Origin: Streptomyces altiplanensis
GTDB lineage: Bacteria > Actinomycetota > Actinomycetes > Streptomycetales > Streptomycetaceae
Length of the DNA stretch: 54,579 bases
Direction of reading: 5' to 3'
Assembly: GCA_003719395.1 (NCBI GenBank)
Contig: RHMC01000033.1
Coordinates: 1-54,579, forward strand
Of the stretch, positions 48,578 to 54,579 are shown in pieces. Numbering within the stretch: position 1 is the stretch's first letter; each line of letters begins with the position of its first letter. Below the pieces are notes generated by a model. The model ran no database searches. It worked only from the letters and a program-made list of their open reading frames with translations, and had not been told where the DNA came from. The position numbers were made by a program, and so were the translations under genes.

Positions 48578-48745
48578 TTAGCCGACGACCTTCTTCAGAG
48601 CGTCGCCGAGCGCATCGGCCTCATCCGGAGTCAGCTCGACGACAAGTCGTCCGCCGCCTTCGAGCGGAACGCGCATGACGATGCCCCGCCCCTCCTTGGT
48701 CACCTCGAGCGGGCCGTCGCCCGTTCGCGGCTTCATGGCCGCCAT
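48578..48745 (-). CDS. DUF3117 small conserved actinobacterial protein
   Basis: 55 residues: MAAMKPRTGDGPLEVTKEGR, then GIVMRVPLEGGGRLVVEL and DEADALGDALKKVVG. Matches the DUF3117 family found across actinobacteria; function unknown. GGAAGGGG lies upstream of ATG 48745. GATAAT (48838-48843) and TTGGTC (48863-48868) on the minus strand, 19 bp apart, give a plausible promoter with a leader of about 85 nt. Confidence 0.85.
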   Translation of the reverse strand: MAAMKPRTGDGPLEVTKEGRGIVMRVPLEGGGRLVVELTPDEADALGDALKKVVG

Positions 48746-49059
48746 GCTCGTTCCCCTTCCTGAAACCAGCTCATCGCAGCCGGCGGCCCCGTGTCGGGCA
48801 GCTGTGTCACCGGCATCGAACACATTGCTTCCAGGCCATTATCCCGCATCACAGGACCCAATGACCAACATCGTTCGGCATCGCTTACGCAACGCGCTCT
48901 CTCAAAACCACTCAATTCGGCGTTCCGCCTGCGATACTTCGCCGCCGCCGGGCTCCTGAGGGCCTCGCTTTGTTAGACGCAGGTCACATGTGCAGCTCCG
49001 GTGATCTCCGCCATGCTGGGCAAGGACATGCCTGCCGAGCTGCAAAAGGGGACCCACCG
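48746..49059. other. 314-bp divergent intergenic region
   Basis: It separates the DUF3117 gene (minus) from the enoyl-CoA hydratase gene (plus). The minus strand has TTGGTC-19-GATAAT for DUF3117. The plus strand has GATACT near 48936 as a weak -10 for the hydratase. It is less GC-rich than the surrounding genes. No credible ORF or known RNA. Confidence 0.5.
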
Positions 49060-49861
49060 ATGGCCGACACCGTGCTCTACGAGGTGACCGACGGACTCGC
49101 GACGATCACGATCAATCGTCCCGAGGCCATGAACGCCATGAACACCGAGGCCAAGGTCGCCCTGCGGGACGCGGTGGAGGCCGCGGCCGCCGATCCGGCG
49201 GTACGGGCGGTCCTGCTCACCGCCGCCGGCCGGGCGTTCTGCGTGGGCCAGGACCTCAAGGAGCACATCTCCTCGCTCGCCGCCGACCGCGAGGCGGGCA
49301 CCGGCCGGACCATGAACACGGTGCGCGAGCACTACAACCCCATCGTGCGGGCCCTCACCGGGATGCCGAAGCCCGTCGTCGCCGGGGTCAACGGCGTCGC
49401 CGCCGGCGCGGGCGCGGGCTTCGCGCTCGCCGCCGACTACCGGGTCGTCGCCGACACCGCCGCTTTCAACACGTCCTTCGCGGGGGTCGCGCTGACCGCC
49501 GACTCGGGCGTCTCGTGGACCCTGCCGCGCCTGATCGGCCAGAGCCGCGCCGCCGACCTGCTGCTCTTCCCGCGCTCGATCTCCGCGCAGGAGGCCTTCG
49601 AGCTGGGCATCGCCAACAAGCTGGTGCCCGCCGCCGACCTGGCCGCCGAGGCCGAGGCCGTCGCCCGCGCCCTGGCCGCGGGCCCACCCTCGGCGCTACG
49701 CCGCGCTCAAGGAGTCCCTGGCGTACGGCGCGGACCACAGCCTGAGCGAGACCCTCGAGAAGGAGGACGAACTCCAGACGAGGGCGGGCGCGTCGGAGGA
49801 CCACGCCATCGCGGTCCGGGCGTTCATCGCCAAGGAGAAGCCGCAGTACCTCGGCCGCTAG
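49060..49861 (+). CDS. Enoyl-CoA hydratase/isomerase (crotonase) family protein
   Basis: About 267 residues. Crotonase motifs: ATITINRPEAMNAMN, GRAFCVGQDLKEH (first oxyanion strand), PVVAGVNGVAAGAGAGFALA (second oxyanion loop), FNTSFAGVALTADSG and AQEAFELGIANKLVP. It could serve fatty acid or phenylacetate-type degradation; the substrate cannot be read from sequence. One frameshift near 49690. AGGGG lies about 10 nt before ATG 49060. Its TAG stop overlaps the TAG of the convergent Tag gene in one CTAG. Confidence 0.9.
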
Positions 49862-50457
49862 GTCCGTGCCGCTCCGCGCGCCACGCACCGGGCGAGGTGG
49901 TCGTCCACCAGACCGCACGCCTGCATCAGCGCGTACGCCGTCGTGGGGCCGACGAACCGTATGCCGCGCTTTTTGAGCGCCTTGGAGAGCGCGACGGACT
50001 CCGGGGTGATCGCGGGGACGTCCGAGACCGTCCGCGGGGCCGGGCGCGCCGCGGGATCCGGGGCGTACGACCAGATCAGGGTGTCCAGCTCGCCGGCGCG
50101 CCAGCCGGCGAGCGTCCTGGCGTTGGCGAGGGTCGCCTCGATCTTGGCGCGGTTGCGGATGATCCCCGGATCGGCGAGCAGGCGCGCGGCGTCCTCGTCG
50201 GTGAAGGCGGCCACCGACGCGATCCTGAAACCGGCGAAGGCGGTACGGAAGCCCTCGCGCCGGCGCAGGATCGTCAGCCAGGACAGACCGGACTGGAACG
50301 CCTCCAGGCAGAGGCGCTCGTACAGCGCGTCGTCGCCGTGGACCGGCCGGCCCCACTCCCCGTCGTGGTACGCGACGTACTCCTCGGTGGCCAGCCCCCA
50401 CGGGCAGCGGAGCCTGCCGTCGGGGCCCGGCGCGGCGCCGCCGCCCGCCTCCGTCAT
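49858..50457 (-). CDS. tag: 3-methyladenine DNA glycosylase I (Tag)
   Basis: 199 residues, intact. RCPWGLATEEYVAYHDGEWG, LCLEAFQSGLSWLTILRRRE, NRAKIEATLANARTLAG and FVGPTTAYALMQACGLVDDH are hallmark Tag stretches, with Cys and His positions of the zinc snap (RCPW, YHDGEWG, DHLARCV). It removes 3-methyladenine from alkylated DNA. ATG 50457 overlaps the stop of the upstream DivIVA-like gene by four bases. The position matches Rv1210. Confidence 0.95.
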   Translation of the reverse strand: MTEAGGGAAPGPDGRLRCPWGLATEEYVAYHDGEWGRPVHGDDALYERLCLEAFQSGLSWLTILRRREGFRTAFAGFRIASVAAFTDEDAARLLADPGIIRNRAKIEATLANARTLAGWRAGELDTLIWSYAPDPAARPAPRTVSDVPAITPESVALSKALKKRGIRFVGPTTAYALMQACGLVDDHLARCVARGAART

Positions 50458-50938
50458 GACCGGGGCTCGTCGTCGGAGGCGGGTGCGTCCTCGGAGGGGG
50501 CGTCCTCGGAGGGGGCGTCCTTGGGGAAGGTGTTCTTGAAGGGGGCGTCCTCGAAGAGGCCCGCGCCGCCGATCGCGCCGGCCTGGACACCGGCCAGCGC
50601 GGCCTCCAGCTCGGCGATCCGCGCGTCCCGCTCGGCGAGCTCGGCTCCGAGGCGGCCGAGCACGTCGTCGACGTCACCCATCCGATAGCCCCTGGGGGCC
50701 ATCGGAAGACGAGCGCCTCGATGTCGGCGCGGCCCACCGGGCGCGTCGCGGGCAGCGGGTCCACGAGCTGTTCGGGCGCCGCTTCGGGCAGGGCCCCGCC
50801 GGCGCTGTCTCCTCCGCCGACCACGGCGAGGGTGACCGCGGCGACCACGACGACCATCGCCACCACCAAGAACAAGAACACGAGAGTCTCCCCGGGCCAC
50901 GCGCGCATGCCGAAACCGTCCAGTCCCGATCGTGCCAT
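50454..50938 (-). CDS. Single-TM DivIVA-domain-like protein
   Basis: About 161 residues. N-terminal TM (ETLVFLFLVVAMVVVVAAVT), then a linker and a short DivIVA-type motif (RADIEALVFPMAPRGYRMGD, VDDVLGRLGAELAERDARIA, a coiled helix) and an acidic Glu-Asp-Ala-Pro-Ser repeat tail. DivIVA-type modules bind curved membranes or partners in polar growth; the role here is inferred. A frameshift near 50700 separates the TM part from the motif. Gene order DivIVA-like/Tag/FolP2 mirrors mycobacterial Rv1207-Rv1210, without gpgS. Confidence 0.75.
50489..50520. repeat. 15-bp tandem repeat encoding Glu-Asp-Ala-Pro-Ser
   Basis: About two copies of GGGGGCGTCCTCGGA. On the minus strand they give SEDAPSEDAP near the C-terminus of the DivIVA-like protein. 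Confidence 0.75.
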
Positions 50939-50988
50939 GCGGCACCGGCAGTTAAGGTCGCAGGCGACCGACGCAAGGAGGAAAAACG

Positions 50989-51849
50989 GTGCTCAGGCTG
51001 GGACGACGCGAGTTCGGAGCGCACGAGCCGGTGATCATGGCGATCGTGAACCGGACCCCTGATTCCTTTTACGACCAGGGTGCGACGTTCCGCGACGAGC
51101 CCGCGCTCGCCCGCGTCGAGCAGGCGGTGTCGGAGGGCGCCGCCATCATCGACATCGGCGGCGTGAAGGCCGGCCCCGGCGAAGAGGTGAGCGCGGCCGA
51201 GGAGGCGCGGCGCACGGTCGGTTTCGTGGCCGAGGTGCGCAGGCGCCACCCGGACGTGGTGATCAGCGTCGACACGTGGCGGCACGAGGTGGGCGAGGCG
51301 GTCTGCGAGGCGGGGGCGGACCTGCTGAACGACGCGTGGGGCGGCGTCGACCCCAGGTTGGCCGAGGTGGCGGCCCGTTACGACGTGGGCCTGGTGTGTA
51401 CGCACGCCGGCGGCGCACAGCCGCGGACCCGGCCGCACCGGATCGCGTACGACGACGTGATGGCGGACATCCTCGGCGTCACGCTCGGCCTGGCGGAGCG
51501 CGCGGAGAGCCTGGGCGTACGGCGTGACGCGATCCTGATCGACCCGGGGCACGACTTCGGCAAGAACACCCGGCACAGCCTGGAAGCGACCCGCAGGCTG
51601 GGCGAGATGGTGGAGACGGGGCGGCCGGTGCTGGTCTCGCTGTCCAACAAGGACTTCGTCGGCGAGACGCTCGACAAGCCGGTGAAGGAACGGGTCGTCG
51701 GGACGCTGGCGACGACGGCGGTGTCGGCGTGGCTGGGGGCGCAGGTCTACCGCGTGCACGAGGTGGCGGAGACGCGGCAGGTGCTGGACATGGTGGCGTC
51801 CATCGCGGGGCACCGGGCGCCGGCGGTCGCCCGGCGGGGGCTGGCCTGA
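50989..51849 (+). CDS. folP2: FolP2-type dihydropteroate synthase homologue
   Basis: 286 residues, intact. TIM-barrel DHPS fold: IMAIVNRTPDSFYDQG, AIIDIGGVKAGPG, VISVDTWRHEVG, LIDPGHDFGKN, VLVSLSNKDFVG and YRVHEV. The pABA/sulfonamide loop that reads GGESTRPG in active DHPS is GGVKAGPG here, and the SRKSF-type motif is SNKDF. Mycobacterial FolP2 is reported to lack DHPS activity, so this protein may have another pterin-related role. GTG 50989 has AAGGAGG upstream; TAAGGT at 50953-50958 is a likely -10. Confidence 0.9.
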   Translation: MLRLGRREFGAHEPVIMAIVNRTPDSFYDQGATFRDEPALARVEQAVSEGAAIIDIGGVKAGPGEEVSAAEEARRTVGFVAEVRRRHPDVVISVDTWRHEVGEAVCEAGADLLNDAWGGVDPRLAEVAARYDVGLVCTHAGGAQPRTRPHRIAYDDVMADILGVTLGLAERAESLGVRRDAILIDPGHDFGKNTRHSLEATRRLGEMVETGRPVLVSLSNKDFVGETLDKPVKERVVGTLATTAVSAWLGAQVYRVHEVAETRQVLDMVASIAGHRAPAVARRGLA

Positions 51850-51910
51850 GCGGGACGAGCGGGGCGCAGGACCGCGCTCCCCGGACTCCCCCGGGCTGCG
51901 TCCGGGCCCC

Positions 51911-51953
51911 GAGGGGCTGAAGGCCGCCGCGCTGCCGCGGCCTTCAGCCCCTC
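51911..51953. terminator. Bidirectional terminator between folP2 and LOG-family gene
   Basis: Perfect 17-bp stem GAGGGGCTGAAGGCCGC with a 9-nt loop, between convergent genes. Confidence 0.85.
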
Positions 51954-51969
51954 CGGCGCCCGCCGGCTG

Positions 51970-52719
51970 CTACCGCTCCGACTCCTTCGACACCAGCGCC
52001 ACCGCTTCCTCCACACTGTCCGTCACGTGGAACAGCAGCAGGTCCCTCTCGGACGCCTTGCCCTGAGCGATCACCGTGTCGCGCAGCCAGTCGACCAGAC
52101 CGCCCCAGTACGCCGTGCCGAAGAGCACGATCGGGAAGCGGGTGACCTTGCGGGTCTGCACGAGGGTGAGAGCCTCGAAGAGTTCGTCCAGGGTGCCGAG
52201 GCCGCCCGGCAGGACCACGAAGCCGTGCGCGTACTTCACGAACATGATCTTGCGGACGAAGAAGTAGCGGAAGTTCACGCCGATGTCGACGTGCGGGTTG
52301 ATGCCCTGTTCGAAGGGCAGCTCGATCCCGAGGCCGACCGAGATGCCCTTGGCGTCCCGCGCCCCCTTGTTCGCGGCCTCCATCGCGCCGGGACCGCCGC
52401 CCGTGATCACCGCGAACCCCGCTTCGGCCAGTGCCCTGCCGAGCTCCACGCCCGCCTCGTAGTCGGGCGTGCCGGCCGACGTGCGGGCAGAACCGAACAC
52501 GCTGATGGCGGGCGGCAGTTCGGCGAGGGCGCCGAAGCCGTCCACCAGTTCCGCCTGCATCCGCATGACCCGCCAGGGGTCGGTGTGCACCCATCCGGTG
52601 TCGCCGTCGGAGTCCAGCAGCCGCTGGTCGGTCGTGCCCGGCTGGATCTGGTCGCGGCGGCGTACCACAGGGCCCAGACGCTGTTCTTCCGGTACCCGCT
52701 CCTCTTCAGGAATCGTCAT
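51970..52719 (-). CDS. LOG-family (TIGR00730) Rossmann protein
   Basis: 249 residues, intact. ISVFGSARTSAGTPDYEAGV, FAVITGGGPGAMEAANKGA and the PGGxGTxxE active motif in VLPGGLGTLDELFEALTL. Such proteins release cytokinin-type bases or act as nucleoside-monophosphate phosphoribohydrolases; the N-terminal extension of about 65 residues is of the longer actinobacterial type. GGAGGGAG lies just before ATG 52719. The position matches mycobacterial Rv1205. The exact substrate is inferred only. Confidence 0.9.
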   Translation of the reverse strand: MTIPEEERVPEEQRLGPVVRRRDQIQPGTTDQRLLDSDGDTGWVHTDPWRVMRMQAELVDGFGALAELPPAISVFGSARTSAGTPDYEAGVELGRALAEAGFAVITGGGPGAMEAANKGARDAKGISVGLGIELPFEQGINPHVDIGVNFRYFFVRKIMFVKYAHGFVVLPGGLGTLDELFEALTLVQTRKVTRFPIVLFGTAYWGGLVDWLRDTVIAQGKASERDLLLFHVTDSVEEAVALVSKESER

Positions 52720-52788
52720 GCCGTACTCCCTCCGCTGCCGAACATTGTCCGGTCAGGGTAGATCCACAGACGTGACGAACAGTGAAAT

Positions 52789-53868
52789 TCAGGCAGTCAG
52801 CCAGGCACGCAGTCGTTCTTCGCAGTGCGTGATGCGCTCGACGGCGACGTGCTCGTCCCGCTTGTGCGCGAAAAGCGCGTCCCCGGGCCCGTAGTTGACC
52901 GCGGGCACACCGAGCGAGCTGAAGCGCGCGACGTCGGTCCAGCCGAACTTGGGCTGCGCGCTGCCGCCCACCGCCTCCATGAACGCTGCGGCGGCCGGGT
53001 GCGAGAGGCCGGGCAGGGCCGCCCCCGAGTGGTCGTCCACGACGAACTCCGCGATGCCGCAGTCCTGGAAGACCTCCCGCACGTGCGCGAGCGCCTCCTC
53101 CTCGCTGCGGTCGGGCGCGTAACGGAAGTTGACCGTCACCGTGCACGCGTCGGGGATGACGTTGCCCGCCACGCCGCCCTCGATCGCGACGGCGTTGAGG
53201 CCCTCGCGGTACTCCAGGCCGTCGATCACGGGCCGCCTCGGCTCGTACGCCGCGAGCCTGGCCAGGATCGGCGCGGCCGCGTGAATGGCGTTGGACCCCA
53301 TCCAGCCGCGCGCCGAGTGCGCCCGCTCGCCCGTCGTGCGCAGCAGGACCCGCAGAGTGCCCTGGCAGCCGCCCTCGACCTGCGCGTCGGACGGTTCCAG
53401 GAGTACGGCGAAGTCACCCACGAGCCAGTCGGGGTGCGCGTCGGCGATGTGCCCCAGGCCGTTCAGGTGCGCGGCGACCTCTTCGTTGTCGTAGAAGACG
53501 AAGGTCAGGTCCCGGTTGGGTGCGGGGACGGTCGCGGCGATACGCAGCTGAACGGCGACGCCGGACTTCATGTCGCTCGTCCCGCAGCCCCACAGGACGC
53601 CGTTCTCGTCGAGCCTGGACGGCACGTTGCCGGCGATCGGGACGGTGTCGATGTGCCCGGCCAGGATGACCCGCTCGGCGTGCCCCAGGTTCGTACGGGC
53701 CACCACGTTGTTGCCGTGCCGGTCGACGGTGAGGTGCGGCAGCGCGCGCAGCGCCTCCTCGACGGCGTCGGCGAGTGCCTTCTCGCTGCCGCTCTCCGAC
53801 GGGAAGTCGACGAGCCGGGCGGTCAGCGCGGGGGCGTCCAGGGCGAGGTCAAGCATGGTTTCGGCCAT
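52789..53868 (-). CDS. dapE: Succinyl-diaminopimelate desuccinylase DapE
   Basis: 359 residues, intact. M20 dizinc peptidase fold: VILAGHIDTVP, GCGTSDMKSGVA (bridging Asp), FYDNEEV (catalytic Glu), LLEPSDAQVEGGCQGTLRVL, and C-terminal FGWTDVARFSSLGVPAVNYGPG with LFAHKRDEHV. It removes succinate from N-succinyl-LL-diaminopimelate in lysine and cell-wall precursor synthesis. ATG 53868 has a TAGGCT box 6 nt upstream and no Shine-Dalgarno site. It is divergent from the lysozyme-fold gene. Confidence 0.93.
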   Translation of the reverse strand: MAETMLDLALDAPALTARLVDFPSESGSEKALADAVEEALRALPHLTVDRHGNNVVARTNLGHAERVILAGHIDTVPIAGNVPSRLDENGVLWGCGTSDMKSGVAVQLRIAATVPAPNRDLTFVFYDNEEVAAHLNGLGHIADAHPDWLVGDFAVLLEPSDAQVEGGCQGTLRVLLRTTGERAHSARGWMGSNAIHAAAPILARLAAYEPRRPVIDGLEYREGLNAVAIEGGVAGNVIPDACTVTVNFRYAPDRSEEEALAHVREVFQDCGIAEFVVDDHSGAALPGLSHPAAAAFMEAVGGSAQPKFGWTDVARFSSLGVPAVNYGPGDALFAHKRDEHVAVERITHCEERLRAWLTA

Positions 53869-53874
53869 GCCCCG

Positions 53875-53880
53875 AGCCTA
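53875..53880 (-). promoter_or_regulatory. -10 box of leaderless dapE
   Basis: TAGGCT on the minus strand, 6 nt before ATG 53868, in the 96-bp gap shared with a divergent leaderless gene. Confidence 0.5.
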
Positions 53881-53951
53881 ACGGTCCGGGCCGGGCAGGA
53901 GGCAGGCGGACGGAAGCGCGAGGACCCCACGAGGCCCGTACCCGCCTCCAG

Positions 53952-53957
53952 TACCTT
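53952..53957 (+). promoter_or_regulatory. -10 box of leaderless lysozyme-fold gene
   Basis: TACCTT, 7 nt before GTG 53965. Confidence 0.5.
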
Positions 53958-53964
53958 TGGCAGC

Positions 53965-54579
53965 GTGCCTGAGTCCACCTCTTCCATACCCCGCGGCCGC
54001 ATCCTGCGCATCATGGCGGGTGTCGCCGTGCTGCTGGCGCTGGCCGGGTACATGGTGGCGCAGTACGTGACCGGCGGCGGAGGCGCGCCGCGCTGCGTCG
54101 TGCGTTCCGCGGAGGGCGACGGGGCGACGTACGAGATCACTCCGGAGCAGGCGGTCAACGCCGCGACGATCTCCGCCGTCGGCACCTCGCGCGGGCTGCC
54201 CGAGCGGGCGGTGACGATCGCGCTCGCGACCGCGCTCCAGGAGTCGGCGCTGCGCAACATCGAGCACGGCGACCGGGACTCGCTCGGCCTCTTCCAGCAG
54301 CGCCCCTCGCAGGGCTGGGGAACCGAGAAGCAGATCCTCGATCCCCGTTACTCGGCGGGGAAGTTCTACGAGCACCTGGAGAAGGTCCCCGGCTACTCCC
54401 GGCTGCCGCTGACCGTCGCCGCCCAGCGCGTCCAGCGCAGCGGCTTCCCGCAGGCGTACGCGAAGCACGAGCCGGACGCGGCCCTGCTGGCCGCCGCGCT
54501 CACCGGGCGCGCGCGCCGCGTCGCAGACCTGCTCGGCGCCCCTGGACGCGCAGCGGGGCGAGCCGGCCGACGTACGGGC
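53965..54579 (+). CDS. Membrane-anchored lysozyme/transglycosylase-fold protein, 3' end outside window
   Basis: At least 205 codons, open to the right edge. One N-terminal TM (IMAGVAVLLALAGYMVAQYV) and then ITPEQAVNAATISAVGTSRG and ALATALQESALRNIEHGDRD, ending SLGLFQQRPSQGWG. The Glu in QESALRN followed by DSLGLFQQRPS is the pattern of lysozyme-like lytic transglycosylase domains, so it probably cleaves or binds peptidoglycan outside the membrane. Databases sometimes mislabel such proteins as heavy-metal transporters. The last codons may be out of frame. No Shine-Dalgarno site. Confidence 0.75.
   Translation, partial: MPESTSSIPRGRILRIMAGVAVLLALAGYMVAQYVTGGGGAPRCVVRSAEGDGATYEITPEQAVNAATISAVGTSRGLPERAVTIALATALQESALRNIEHGDRDSLGLFQQRPSQGWGTEKQILDPRYSAGKFYEHLEKVPGYSRLPLTVAAQRVQRSGFPQAYAKHEPDAALLAAALTGRARRVADLLGAPGRAAGRAGRRTG

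Noticed and set aside
630..50700. Calling the frameshifted genes pseudogenes
   Set aside because: Shifts are single-base, occur in essential-type genes as often as accessory ones, and motifs continue perfectly afterwards; sequencing error is the simpler reading.
1..54579. CRISPR arrays, insertion sequences, prophage, integrase or attachment sites
   Set aside because: No spaced direct repeats, transposase or integrase motifs, or tRNA-flanked duplications were found; the tandem repeats seen are short and within coding linkers.

Overview
This window reads as chromosomal DNA from a Streptomyces or a close relative. It is very GC-rich and its genes have strongly GC-biased third codon positions. 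It encodes typical actinobacterial families (AdnAB helicase-nuclease, MoeZ, DUF3107, DUF3117, DUF3152, an ECF sigma factor/anti-sigma/HtrA/TatB block, a FolP2-type protein). I saw no rRNA, tRNA, CRISPR array, insertion sequence or prophage.

Layout. 1-6.3 kb: adnB (cut by the left edge) and adnA, both minus. 6.5-9.8 kb: an alkyltransferase-like DNA-repair protein and a large YbhN/MprF-type membrane protein with a kinase-like middle. 9.9-13.1 kb: a molybdenum block with a HTH-Mop protein, modA and an apparent modB-modC fusion. 13.2-16.5 kb: two tandem secreted TAP-like peptidases. 16.6-17.8 kb: moeZ. 17.9-22.8 kb: a four-gene minus-strand cassette (PelF-type glycosyltransferase with DUF3492, multi-TM protein, sugar-nucleotide SDR, spherulin-4-like protein) that I read as a possible Pel-like glycan system. 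23.0-30.4 kb: DUF3152 protease-like protein, alpha/beta hydrolase, small acidic protein, TetR regulator, DUF3107, small membrane protein, ferritin-like protein, DEAD-box helicase. 30.5-35.7 kb: hydrolase, NYN-domain protein, a 50-residue protein, MarC, PHP phosphoesterase, zinc-ribbon protein, SUFU-domain protein. 36.1-42.8 kb: CorA, DMT exporter, two proteins of uncertain role, a soluble MgtE_N/CBS protein with a DUF1003 partner, and Mrp. 42.9-48.7 kb: hypothetical protein, TatB, HtrA-like protease, zinc anti-sigma factor, ECF sigma factor, O-methyltransferase, DUF3117. 49.1-54.6 kb: enoyl-CoA hydratase, Tag glycosylase, DivIVA-like protein, FolP2-like protein, LOG-family protein, DapE and a lysozyme-fold protein cut by the right edge.

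From memory, the gene order matches two separate Mycobacterium tuberculosis neighbourhoods: about Rv3201c-Rv3211 (AdnAB to the DEAD-box helicase) on the left and about Rv1202-Rv1239 (DapE to CorA) on the right. The mod block, the peptidase pair and the glycan cassette lie inside the left block as apparent Streptomyces-side insertions.

Quality warning. At least 40 single-base frameshifts break otherwise intact, conserved proteins, including essential-type genes. They read as sequencing or assembly indels, not pseudogenes. For broken genes I give the full reconstructed span and the approximate shift points. Many genes have no Shine-Dalgarno site but carry a TANNNT box 6-7 nt before the start codon, so leaderless transcription looks common here.
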